From: Salinigranum salinum
GTDB taxonomy: Archaea; Halobacteriota; Halobacteria; Halobacteriales; Haloferacaceae
Direction: 5' to 3'
Length of the DNA stretch: 64,000 bases
Assembly (NCBI RefSeq): GCF_009176545.1
Contig: NZ_VTOJ01000001.1
Location: 496,001 to 560,000 of the forward strand
The notes beneath the pieces were generated by a model. That model did not search any database. It was not told the DNA's origin and was given only the letters and a program-made list of their open reading frames with translations. The translations under genes and the position numbers were made by a program. Positions 1 through 7,340 of the stretch are shown here, piece by piece. Position 1 is the first letter of the stretch. Each line of letters starts with the position of its first letter.

Positions 1-133
1 TCCCGTCCGGCTGTTCGACGAGGTCGTACCCGCCGACGTACCAGCCCGTCTCGTACTCGACTTCGGTCTCGAGGACGGGCCACTCCGGCTCACCGAGCGA
101 CTCGTGTCGACGGCCGTCGTCCGGATGGTTCAT
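1..133 (-). CDS. NUDIX-family hydrolase, N-terminal fragment (cut by window edge)
   Basis: Only the first 44 codons are inside the window. The start ATG at 133 overlaps the stop of the upstream DUF5809 gene by four bases (ATGA), so the two are translationally coupled. The visible residues include WPVLETEVEYETGWYVGGYD followed by LVEQPDG, which is how many haloarchaeal NUDIX hydrolases begin, just before the beta strands of the NUDIX fold. The NUDIX box itself lies outside the window, so neither the substrate nor the full family assignment can be confirmed. Assignment is inferred from this short N-terminal pattern. Confidence 0.45.
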   Translation of the reverse strand, partial: MNHPDDGRRHESLGEPEWPVLETEVEYETGWYVGGYDLVEQPDG

Positions 134-738
134 CGCTGCCCCCCGGTCTCGCTCCCGTCTGTCGGCTCGTTCCCTCTGCCGCCCCCGGCCGCCGATTCGT
201 CCGCGGCTTCGCTCCCGCGCTGGACCGCTTCGTCGGTTGTCTCCGCTTCGTCGGCTGTCTCCGCTCCGCCGCCCGTCTCCGCCCCGTCGACGACGTCCGT
301 GACCGCCGCGCCTTCCATCCCCTCGAGCTCGACGCGGTAGATCCGCCCGAGCGCCTGCCTCCGGAGGATCTCGACGGCAGCGTCGCGCTCGTTCTGGTAC
401 GTGGCCGCGACCGCCGTCCGGGCGAAGGGCGCGGCGTGCCAGACGACGCGTTCGACGTTCGGACTGCCGACCTCGATCACCTCGTACTCCTCGTGGTCGT
501 CGCACCAGGTGTCGAACTCCGCCCGCCTCCCGGCGTGGACGCGGAGCCGCGACGCGAACAGGACGTCCCGGGCCGTCGAGACGACGTCGCTCGTGACGCG
601 CTCGCGGTACTCCTCGGGGTCGAACGCCATCGCCCGCGCCGTCTCGCGGACGACGGTCTGAGCGATCGGACCGACGGCCTCGAACGCCTCGCGCGCCTCC
701 TCGTGCGTCTCGGGTGCCAGCGTCCCCTGCGATTCCAT
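130..738 (-). CDS. DUF5809 family haloarchaeal protein
   Basis: A 202-residue acidic protein of unknown function. The start at ATG 738 (MESQGTLAPETHEEA) is preferred over an upstream in-frame ATG at 837, because the extension reads as low-complexity Arg/Ser-rich sequence. The N-terminal two thirds is a compact alpha/beta domain with EVGSPNVERVVWHAAPFART and a following YQNERDAAVEILRR helix. The last 50 residues are a Glu/Thr/Ala-rich acidic tail. It lies directly downstream of DUF5810, a pairing I recall as typical of haloarchaeal chromosomes, and overlaps the next gene by four bases. The family name is from recall of the pattern, and no enzymatic motif is visible. Confidence 0.75.
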   Translation of the reverse strand: MESQGTLAPETHEEAREAFEAVGPIAQTVVRETARAMAFDPEEYRERVTSDVVSTARDVLFASRLRVHAGRRAEFDTWCDDHEEYEVIEVGSPNVERVVWHAAPFARTAVAATYQNERDAAVEILRRQALGRIYRVELEGMEGAAVTDVVDGAETGGGAETADEAETTDEAVQRGSEAADESAAGGGRGNEPTDGSETGGQR

Positions 739-861
739 TGCTGTCGACTCTGGTGGGGGCGACCGTATACTTCTACCGCTCTCCAACCGCTGTCCCGCTC
801 TCCAACCGCTGTCCCGCTCCCCAACCGGCTCCCACACAGTCCAGGCGGGCCGGCGTTCGCG

Positions 862-1410
862 TCAGCCGTCGGACTCGTCCACGTCGGCGCTAGTCTCGTC
901 CGCCGTGTCGTCCCCATCGGTCCGGGTCGTGGATTCGTCTCCGTCACCTTCCGTCTCTGCCTCGTCCGCGCCAGTGTCCGTTGCGGTCAGCATCTCCCGC
1001 GTCAGCTCTCGTGCGTTCTGGACGATCTCGCGTGCTTCCGGGTCGAGGTCCGCAGCCCCGCTCTCGACGCCGGTCGTGCCCCGTCCGGGACCGTGGCTCT
1101 GCGCTCGTGGGGGCTCCGACCCGTGCCCGTGGTGTGGCTCGCCCTGCAGGTCGGGATCGTACACCTCACCCTCGTGGTCGTGGTCGTGACCGGTGGTGTC
1201 CTCGAACGCCACCTCGTACTCGGTCTCGGCCGCGAGGTCGGCGACGCGCGGGGCGAGTTCGTCCGTCCCGCCGGCCGCCCAGTCGGGAACGTGCTCGTCG
1301 AGCCACGACTCGTGGTCGTCGCCGTGCGTCAACGCCTGGAACGCGAGGTGGTCGGCGAGGTGGTCGGCGTCGAGCTGCGGCTCCGCACAGACCGGGCAGG
1401 CGTAGCCCAT
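862..1410 (-). CDS. DUF5810 family zinc-finger-like protein
   Basis: A 182-residue haloarchaeal protein. It begins MGYACPVCAEPQLDADHLADH at 1410; an in-frame start 30 bases further upstream would add only unconserved residues. The CPVC pair followed by two His residues (DADHLADHLAF) looks like a C2H2-type zinc site. The middle is rich in His, Asp and Gly (HDHDHEG, HHGHGSE), and the C-terminus is a Thr/Asp/Glu-rich tail. A second conserved block, DPEAREIVQNARELTREML, precedes the tail. It is probably cotranscribed with DUF5809 downstream. Function unknown. The zinc finger suggests nucleic-acid or protein binding, which is inference only. Confidence 0.75.
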   Translation of the reverse strand: MGYACPVCAEPQLDADHLADHLAFQALTHGDDHESWLDEHVPDWAAGGTDELAPRVADLAAETEYEVAFEDTTGHDHDHEGEVYDPDLQGEPHHGHGSEPPRAQSHGPGRGTTGVESGAADLDPEAREIVQNARELTREMLTATDTGADEAETEGDGDESTTRTDGDDTADETSADVDESDG

Positions 1411-1448
1411 ACCGGGACGGAGCCGGCCCACGGCAATCAAGCTGCGGG

Positions 1449-2060
1449 TTATCGGTCGTCCTCGTCGGCCACGAGGTCGGGTCGCCCGGCGTCGGTGTCA
1501 GCCCCCAGCTCGGCGTTGGCGTCGGTCGCAGCGGTGGCGACACCCCGGCCGGCCGTCCACTCCGCGAGGTCGAGCACCATCACGTAGGCGTCCTCGCCGT
1601 CGTCGTAGTAGCGGGGGATGCGGCGGAGCGGCTCGAACCCTTCGTCCCGGTAGAGCGACAGCGCGGCGTCGTTGGTCGCGCGGACCTCCAGTTTGACCAG
1701 CGCTGCACCCTCCGCCGCGAGCGCCGCGAGCGCACGGTGGAGCAGCGTGCGCCCGAGACCCTGCCCCCGCGCGTCGGGATGAACCGCGAGGTCCTTCACG
1801 TGGCCGATGTCGCGCCCGTAGTTCGGAGTCGTGTCGCTCACGGTGTAGCCGACGACGGTCGGCGGCGTTCCGACGGTCGCCACGAGAAAGCCTCGTTCCC
1901 CGAGGAACGACTCGAACGCCGAGTACGGCCACGGCTGTGGAAAGGTGACCCGTTCGATACGGAACACGTCGAGCAGGTCGGCCTGTTCGGCCTGCCGGAT
2001 CACGACAGCGTCGTCGTCGAGGCTGTCGGGAACGTCGTCCGGGCTCGGCGCGGGGGACAC
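1449..2060 (-). CDS. rimI: Ribosomal protein S18-alanine N-acetyltransferase (GNAT fold)
   Basis: A GNAT acetyltransferase of 203 residues that transfers acetyl from acetyl-CoA to N-terminal amines; the archaeal member usually acts as a general N-terminal acetyltransferase. The GNAT core is clear: IRQAEQADLLDVFRIE at the N-terminus, then the acetyl-CoA loop LAVHPDARGQGLGRTLL (R/QxxGxG/A), LEVRATNDAALSLYRDEGFE, and the YYDDGEDAYVM end typical of RimI. A GTG start at 2060 (VSPAPSPDDV) is chosen because translation further upstream is Arg-rich and unconserved. The C-terminal 35 residues are a variable acidic tail. It sits between DUF5810 and aconitase on the same strand. Confidence 0.85.
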   Translation of the reverse strand: MSPAPSPDDVPDSLDDDAVVIRQAEQADLLDVFRIERVTFPQPWPYSAFESFLGERGFLVATVGTPPTVVGYTVSDTTPNYGRDIGHVKDLAVHPDARGQGLGRTLLHRALAALAAEGAALVKLEVRATNDAALSLYRDEGFEPLRRIPRYYDDGEDAYVMVLDLAEWTAGRGVATAATDANAELGADTDAGRPDLVADEDDR

Positions 2061-2152
2061 GAATCGCGATACGAGCGCCTCCCGCAAAAGTACGACGGCC
2101 CACGCGTCGCTGTCGACGGGAAAAAACGGAGAACGTGGGTTGGTGGTTCGGC

Positions 2153-4126
2153 TCAGTCGTCGGCGGGCGCCGCGTCGCCGCCGTCCTCGTACTGCTGCTT
2201 CGTGAGGCGGAGCTTGCCACCGGCGGCGAGGATGCGGCGTTCGCGCTCGGAGGCTTTGAGGGTGGTCGTCGCCTCCCAGTCGTCGTTGACGCGGACGGTG
2301 AACTCCTCTTCGCCCGCCTCGACGGCTTCTGCGACGTCGGTGACGACCTCGACGTCGTCGCCCTGTTCGATCTTCGCGTACGTCTCGGAGTCGATCGTCA
2401 GCGGCAGGATGCCGAAGTTGAACAGGTTGGCGCGGTGGATGCGCGCGAACGACTCGGCGAGGACGGCCTCGATGCCCAGGTAGAGCGGGCACATCGCGGC
2501 GTGCTCGCGCGAGGAGCCCTGGCCGTAGTTCTCGCCAGCGACGAGGACGCCGCCGTCGGCGTCCATGGCGCGCTGGGCGAACGTCTCGTCCACCCGCGAG
2601 AGCGTGAACTCCGAGAGCTTCTCGATGTTCGAGCGGTACATGAGGATGTCCGACGTCGCGGGGATGATGTGGTCCGTCGTGATGTTGTCCTCCATCTTCA
2701 GGAGCACTTCACCCGCGATGTCGGCCTCGAGGGGTTCGCCGATCGGCGCGTTGCCGATGTTCGGCCCCTTGATCAGGGAGTCGTCGACGGCCTCGTCGGG
2801 CGCGATGATGTCGGTCTTCGAGCCGTCGTACGCGTCGGGCAGCTCGAAGCCGGGATCCTCGAGGTCGCCGAGCTCGTCGGCGAGGTCGCGCGGGTCGACG
2901 ATCTCGCCCTTGATCGCTGCGGCGGTCGCCACTTCGGGCGAGCAGAGGTAGACGTTGTCGTCCTCGATGCCGGAGCGTCCCTCGAAGTTGCGGTTGAACG
3001 TCCGCAGCGACACCGACTCCGACGCCGGCACGTGACCGATGCCGATGCAGGCTCCGCAGGTAGCCTCGGAGAAGTTGACGCCGGCGGCCATCAGCTCCGC
3101 AGTCCACCCCTCGCGGGCGAGGATCTCCGACGCCTGCTTCGAGCCGGGCGCGATGATCATCTCCGTCTTGCGGTTGATCTGCCGCCCCTCGAGCATCTTC
3201 GCGGCGGGGAGGATGTCCTCGTAGCCGCCGTTCGTACAGGAGCCGATGATGACCTGGTCGACGCTCGTCCCGGCGACCTCGCGGACGGGTACGACGTTGT
3301 CCGGCATCGACGGCTTGGCGATGAGCGGCTCGAGGTCGGAGAGGTCGATGGTGAGTTCGTCGGCGTACTCGGCGTCCTCGTCGGGCGCGAGCTCGACGTA
3401 CTCCTCTTCGCGACCCTGCCGGGCGAGGTACTCCCGGGTGTGTTCGTCCGTCGGGAAGATCGAGGAGGTCGCGCCGAGCTCGGTCCCCATGTTCGTGATG
3501 GTGGTCCGCTCGGGCACCGAGAGCGACTCCACGCCGGGGCCGGTGTACTCGAACACTTTGCCGACGCCACCTTTGACCGAGAGCCGTCGGAGCATCTCGA
3601 GGATGACGTCCTTCGCGGTTGCCCACTCGGGCAGTTCACCCTCGAGGCGCACGTTCACGACCTCTGGCATCTCGACGTAGTACGCGCCACCGCCCATCGC
3701 GACGGAGATGTCGAGGCCGCCGGCACCGATGGCGAGCTGTCCCAGCCCGCCGGGCGTCGGCGTGTGGCTGTCGGAGCCGAGGAGCGTCTTGCCGGGTGCG
3801 GCGAAGTTCTCCTTGTGGACGTTGTGGCAGATACCGTTCCCCGGACGGGAGAAGTACGCGCCGTACGTCCCTGCGGCCGACCGCAGGAAGCGGTGGTCGT
3901 CCGTGTTCTTGAAGTCGAACTGGTACGTCTGGTGGTCGCAGTACTGCGCCGCCAGTTCGGTCTGGACCTCGTCGAGGTCGAGCGCCTCGAACTGCAGCCA
4001 GACCATCGTCCCCGTCGTGTCCTGTGTGAGCACCTGGTCGATCTCGATCCCGATCTCCTCGCCGGGTTCGAGTTCCCCCTCGACGAGATGGTCGTCGAGG
4101 ATCTTCTCTGTCAACGTCAGTCCCAT
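2153..4126 (-). CDS. acn: Aconitate hydratase (aconitase)
   Basis: A 657-residue aconitase interconverting citrate and isocitrate in the TCA cycle through a [4Fe-4S] cluster. The three cluster cysteines are seen in GSCTNGG (about residue 296) and CGACIGIG (about residues 355-358). Other family signatures are GSDSHTPTPGGLGQLAIGAG near residue 120 and the swivel-domain motif GENYGQGSSREHAA near residue 525. The order is domains 1-3 followed by a swivel domain, with the shorter length usual for this archaeal/bacterial subgroup rather than the ~900-residue AcnA. The start at ATG 4126 (MGLTLTEKIL) is supported by a TATA box about 30 bases upstream. Confidence 0.96.
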   Translation of the reverse strand: MGLTLTEKILDDHLVEGELEPGEEIGIEIDQVLTQDTTGTMVWLQFEALDLDEVQTELAAQYCDHQTYQFDFKNTDDHRFLRSAAGTYGAYFSRPGNGICHNVHKENFAAPGKTLLGSDSHTPTPGGLGQLAIGAGGLDISVAMGGGAYYVEMPEVVNVRLEGELPEWATAKDVILEMLRRLSVKGGVGKVFEYTGPGVESLSVPERTTITNMGTELGATSSIFPTDEHTREYLARQGREEEYVELAPDEDAEYADELTIDLSDLEPLIAKPSMPDNVVPVREVAGTSVDQVIIGSCTNGGYEDILPAAKMLEGRQINRKTEMIIAPGSKQASEILAREGWTAELMAAGVNFSEATCGACIGIGHVPASESVSLRTFNRNFEGRSGIEDDNVYLCSPEVATAAAIKGEIVDPRDLADELGDLEDPGFELPDAYDGSKTDIIAPDEAVDDSLIKGPNIGNAPIGEPLEADIAGEVLLKMEDNITTDHIIPATSDILMYRSNIEKLSEFTLSRVDETFAQRAMDADGGVLVAGENYGQGSSREHAAMCPLYLGIEAVLAESFARIHRANLFNFGILPLTIDSETYAKIEQGDDVEVVTDVAEAVEAGEEEFTVRVNDDWEATTTLKASERERRILAAGGKLRLTKQQYEDGGDAAPADD

Positions 4127-4150
4127 AACGTTTGCCCGTGGATGGTGAAC

Positions 4151-4160
4151 AGATATAAAT
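4151..4160 (-). promoter_or_regulatory. TATA box of the aconitase gene
   Basis: On the minus strand the sequence reads ATTTATATCT, a good haloarchaeal TATA element. Its centre is about 29 bases upstream of the aconitase ATG, which predicts a leaderless transcript and helps fix that start codon. Confidence 0.6.
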
Positions 4161-4313
4161 CCTCCCTGTCGTGCGTGACAGTCCAGATGGACGACCCCGC
4201 AGTCCGGCAATTTTCGCGGGATCCTCGTTATTATTTGAGATTCGAGTAACTTTTCACCCGGCTGTCGGCCGTCGTACCGAAACGGTTTTCATCGTCCGCT
4301 CTGCCGGAGCGCC

Positions 4314-4790
4314 ATGTTCAGAAGCGGCGCGTTCGTCGCCGAGCACGTCACGCCCGTCGACGACTCGCAGGTCCAGCCGAACGGCGTCGATCTGACGCTC
4401 GCAGCGGTTCACGAACAGGCCACGCGGGGACGCATCGGTCGCGACGGCAAGCGGATCGGCGAGCGCGAGGAGGTCTCGTTCGAGTCGGTCGAAGGCGGCG
4501 AGTGGGCGTACCTCGGCCGTGGTGGATACGTCCTCCAGTACGCCGAGACGGTCTCGATCCCCGAGGGACACGTCGGGTTCATCTACCCCCGGTCGTCGCT
4601 CATGCGCAACTCCTGCATGCTCAACACGGCCGTGTGGGACGCGGGCTACGAGGGGAAGGGAGAGGGGCTGTTACAGGTCCACCACTTCGTGGAACTCGAA
4701 CGCGGCGCGCGGGTCGCACAGCTCGTGCTCGCCGAGGCGAACCACGAGGGGACGTACGAGGGGAGCTATCAGGGTGAGCGAACCGACTGA
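4314..4790 (+). CDS. dut: dUTP diphosphatase / dCTP deaminase-fold nucleotidohydrolase
   Basis: A 158-residue trimeric dUTPase-fold enzyme that most likely hydrolyses dUTP to dUMP and PPi, keeping uracil out of DNA and supplying dUMP for dTMP synthesis. Family motifs are QPNGVDLTL (motif 1), GFIYPRSSLMRN (motif 2 with the RSS triad) and WDAGYEGKGEGLLQVHH (motif 3, with Asp in the position typical of dUTP hydrolysis). The protein is about 35 residues shorter than typical haloarchaeal dCTP deaminases, which is why dUTPase is preferred; a bifunctional enzyme cannot be excluded. It is transcribed divergently from aconitase. Confidence 0.85.
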   Translation: MFRSGAFVAEHVTPVDDSQVQPNGVDLTLAAVHEQATRGRIGRDGKRIGEREEVSFESVEGGEWAYLGRGGYVLQYAETVSIPEGHVGFIYPRSSLMRNSCMLNTAVWDAGYEGKGEGLLQVHHFVELERGARVAQLVLAEANHEGTYEGSYQGERTD

Positions 4791-4869
4791 CACCGCGTGT
4801 AACCGTTTCGTCCGTCCCAGCCGCCTTCGGCGTACCCGACCTGTCTCCAGTGTCCGTCGACGCTGCCGA

Positions 4870-5170
4870 AGTGACGCCTGTCTGTCCGGGTCCGTCGTTG
4901 CGGCGCGCGCGGACGACGCGCTCCCACGGGGTGTCGCGACGACAGCCGAGACCATCGCGGTACACGCCGACGGACAAGTCGACGTGACCTCGAGGTCGCG
5001 GCCGATACGATTGCGGTCCGGGTTACGTCGTCGCCGGGTGATCGTGACAGCCTCACCGAAGACGACCCTTTCGCGGATCTCCGTCGACATTTCGATCGAG
5101 ACGGTGGCTCCGTCGCGACGACCGAACGCGGCGTAGTTACCGTCCTGGCGAGCCTGAACACGTCGCGTAC
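4870..5170 (+). pseudogene. Possible decayed gene in a gene-poor stretch
   Basis: The 639 bases between the dUTPase gene and tRNA-Lys hold no intact gene. Two adjacent plus-strand frames look coding in turn. One reads SVVAARADDALPRGVATTAE and continues IAVHADGQVDVTS up to about 4990. The other continues with EVAADTIAVRVTSSPGDRDS and then DDPFADLRRHFDRDGGSVAT to about 5150. Joined by one frameshift near 4985 they would give a plausible acidic polypeptide, but there is no credible start codon and no recognised domain. It may be a remnant brought by an element that used the neighbouring tRNA gene. Weak call based only on amino-acid composition. Confidence 0.25.
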
Positions 5171-5321
5171 GGTGGTAGCACTCTCGTGGCTGCGTCGCTC
5201 GCCACCGTCTGATCGACGCCTCCGCGGATCGGTCGAGTCCGCTCGCTGTCGCTCGCGGCTGCAACTCTTCGACTTCAAGCCCTCGGGCGTTTTCACTGTT
5301 CACTCCGTTCGCAGGAACACG

Positions 5322-5341
5322 GGCCGGGAGGGACTTGAACC
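5322..5341 (-). repeat. Detached copy of the tRNA-Lys 3' end (possible att remnant)
   Basis: The 20 bases GGGCCGGGAGGGACTTGAAC are identical to 5431-5450, the 3' acceptor and T-arm portion of the intact tRNA-Lys gene; the preceding base also matches. Similarity ends inside the T arm. A tRNA 3' fragment about 109 bp beyond the real gene is the usual footprint of tyrosine-recombinase integration at a tRNA. No integrase gene is present here. Confidence 0.75.
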
Positions 5342-5429
5342 ACAGTCGTTCCGTTCACTGGCGCTCACTCCACTCCCTGATTCAACTCCCTGGGGCCGCT
5401 TCGCTCCTCACGTTCGTTCGTCGCAGAAG

Positions 5430-5503
<74 letters not shown>

Positions 5504-5696
5504 GCACGTCTCCGTAGTTGTGGTGTCCTGATAAGCGTTTACTGTCGGTACGATCGCGGAGGTTCAAATCCGATGCCGAGGCGACCCCGTTGCGTGCTGT
5601 GAGCTCCACCACGGGGCGCGTCGCGGGTGTGCGGCACGGCGTCTCGTGGTCGTCCCCGTGTCGCCTGTTCGCCCCCTGGCCTCACCTCCGCCGTGA

Positions 5697-6374
5697 TCAC
5701 CCGTCGAAGTACGCCACGAGTGCCTCGGCGAGCACGTCCTCCGGCGCGACGTTCTCCAGCGAGGCACGCCGTCGGAGTTCGAGGTAGAGCTCCGGTGGCA
5801 GACGAACGGTGAGTTCGCCGAGCCTGACGCCGTGTTCTGCCAGCGCGTCCACTGCGGGCGTGCCGTCGTTGATCGCACTGGCGATCCGTCTGACCTCTCG
5901 CACGGTGAGGTCGCTGTCGAGCGCCGCCCACGCGAGGGCGAACCTGGCGTCGCCCGAAACCCGGGCGATGTGCTTCGCGGCCGTCGGGGCGATGTCACCG
6001 CGAGCCACGTGACGGCGGATCGCCTGCGGGAGGTCGTGCACGCGGGCCCACTTGCGGATGAACGAGACGGAGACGTCGCCACCGGCGCGCTCGGCGGCAC
6101 GCTTGTACGACCCGACACCCCGGACCAACGCGGCGCAGGCGGCCGCTCCACGGAGCATGTAGACGTTGTCCTCCGCTCCGACCGTGTTCTCCGAGAACGC
6201 CCGCACCGTCTCGGCCGCGAGCTGGACGCTCTCCGGATCGTCGGGGTCGAAGCCGACCGCCTCGCGAGCGCGCTCGCCGGTCACGGACGGATCGGCACGG
6301 ACGACGGGCTCCCCCACCGGCTCCTCTCGGTCGGCCGGATGTGTCCACTCCCTGTCGCCGTCTCGATCGCTCAT
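5697..6374 (-). CDS. DUF7119 family protein (ParB/KorB-like helix-turn-helix)
   Basis: A 225-residue haloarchaeal protein. After an acidic disordered N-terminus (about 45 residues) comes a helical region. Here VSVSFIRKWARVHDLPQAIR (about residues 103-122) followed by HVARGDIAPTAAKHIARV resembles the helix-turn-helix of ParB/KorB-type DNA-binding proteins. The last 40 residues (LTVRLPPELYLELRRRASLE) resemble a ribbon-helix-helix. DNA binding is therefore likely, though the target is unknown. I recall this arrangement as DUF7119. It is downstream of two very small genes on the same strand and may be cotranscribed with them. Confidence 0.75.
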   Translation of the reverse strand: MSDRDGDREWTHPADREEPVGEPVVRADPSVTGERAREAVGFDPDDPESVQLAAETVRAFSENTVGAEDNVYMLRGAAACAALVRGVGSYKRAAERAGGDVSVSFIRKWARVHDLPQAIRRHVARGDIAPTAAKHIARVSGDARFALAWAALDSDLTVREVRRIASAINDGTPAVDALAEHGVRLGELTVRLPPELYLELRRRASLENVAPEDVLAEALVAYFDG

Positions 6375-6446
6375 CTCGTTCGTGGGTCGGGCCTCTGCAA
6401 CAAAAGCGTCCTGTTGCCGTGCGGTGCCACCGGCAGGGCGTCGCGA

Positions 6447-6617
6447 TCAGTCGGACTCGGCGTGTTCACGACGTTCGGAGAGGTGTTCCCAGATCTCGGC
6501 ACAACCCGCACCCGGCTCCAGATCGTGGAGATGCCTCCGTTCGTCCGCAGCGTCTGCCATCTCGTCTCCACTCACGCCCGTGGCTGGCTCTTCCCGCTCG
6601 CTCTCACCCTCGCTCAT
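6447..6617 (-). CDS. Small acidic haloarchaeal protein (56 aa)
   Basis: A 56-residue protein starting MSEGESEREEPATG at 6617 and ending EIWEHLSERREHAESD. The only notable segment is DLEPGAGCAEIWEHLSE, a conserved-looking Gly/Cys-containing turn and helix. Its ATG overlaps the stop codon of the preceding 59-residue gene in an ATGA arrangement, which supports this start over an in-frame ATG at 6716 whose extension is Arg-rich. No function can be assigned. Confidence 0.6.
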   Translation of the reverse strand: MSEGESEREEPATGVSGDEMADAADERRHLHDLEPGAGCAEIWEHLSERREHAESD

Positions 6618-6793
6618 CGGTCGTCCTCCTCGGCGTCGTACAGCTCCGGTGCGACGTCGGCCGACGCGTGCTGTCGTGTTCGATACCGCCGATCGGTGTC
6701 CATCGATTCCAGCCACGAGCCGAGGCCGAATAAGGCCGCCTCAGGCAGTAATCGATGCCAGCACTCCCGGATACCGGAGACAGCTGCCTCCAT
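6614..6793 (-). CDS. Very small protein (59 aa) overlapping the next gene
   Basis: A 59-codon frame from ATG 6793 to TGA 6614-6616. It encodes MEAAVSGIRECWHRLLPEAA, then LFGLGSWLESMDTDRRYRTR, and ends APELYDAEEDDR. It has no stops, good haloarchaeal codon use and an ATGA overlap with the following 56-residue gene. The N-terminal half is an amphipathic or weakly hydrophobic helix and the rest is charged. It could be a small membrane-associated protein. It is short enough to be missed by a 60-codon cutoff. No family recognised. Confidence 0.5.
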   Translation of the reverse strand: MEAAVSGIRECWHRLLPEAALFGLGSWLESMDTDRRYRTRQHASADVAPELYDAEEDDR

Positions 6794-6919
6794 CTTTGAC
6801 GGCTATCCGGCAGGAAAAATACGATCCGTCACGCGGTTCACGGTGAAACCGACGTCACCAGATTCGTCAGGGATTGCGTGGGCCGAGGCGTACTCCCGTC
6901 CTTCTCCCCAAGCGACGGT

Positions 6920-7261
6920 ATGAGCGTCGCCCTTCGCATCCTCGACGACGGTGCATGGATCTCCGTCGACGACCAACGGCGCGTGAGCGTGAGCGAACTC
7001 TGGCGGTTTCACGACCCCGAATTCTGTGCTTGCGCGCTCCCGGATTTCGTCGTCGAGAACTTCCAGGCGGTCGGTGTCGACGGCCGCACCGTGGAGACGC
7101 GCGTCTACGGCCAGTGCATCGCCTGTGGGACGAAAGGGGAGACGTCGTGGCTCCCGGTCGGCCGGGTCGTCGACGGCGCGTACCGCGATATCGACCGCGA
7201 GAGCGTCCTCAGTCCGACTCGTGCGCCACGCCCGCACGGGTCCACGACGAAGCAGCAATAA
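6920..7261 (+). CDS. Small protein with a Cys cluster (probable zinc binding)
   Basis: A 113-residue protein starting MSVALRILDDGAWISVDDQR at 6920; an in-frame ATG at 6878 is also possible. It contains FCACALPDFVVENF and, 30 residues later, YGQCIACGTKGETSWLPVGR. The CxC plus CxxC arrangement suggests a structural zinc site and a small beta-rich fold. The C-terminal 20 residues are basic and probably disordered. It lies 80 bases upstream of the siroheme reductase on the same strand, so a link to that enzyme is possible but unproven. Family not recognised with confidence. Confidence 0.55.
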   Translation: MSVALRILDDGAWISVDDQRRVSVSELWRFHDPEFCACALPDFVVENFQAVGVDGRTVETRVYGQCIACGTKGETSWLPVGRVVDGAYRDIDRESVLSPTRAPRPHGSTTKQQ

Positions 7262-7340
7262 TCACTGGTTGCCCGAAGCACCGGGAAGGGTTGACGGCAT
7301 ACGGGTGGGCTTACGTGTGGGCACGGTAGGGTGGGTACGA

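Noticed and set aside
2135..4249. Long 704-codon plus-strand frame opposite aconitase
   Set aside because: It is the antisense shadow of a fully conserved aconitase, and its composition (Asp/Arg/Leu runs) is typical of shadow frames in GC-rich DNA.
5555..5585. GGTTCAAATCC motif resembling a tRNA T loop beside tRNA-Lys
   Set aside because: The flanking bases do not form a five-pair T stem and no acceptor, D or anticodon arms can be built. It is probably chance or too decayed to call.
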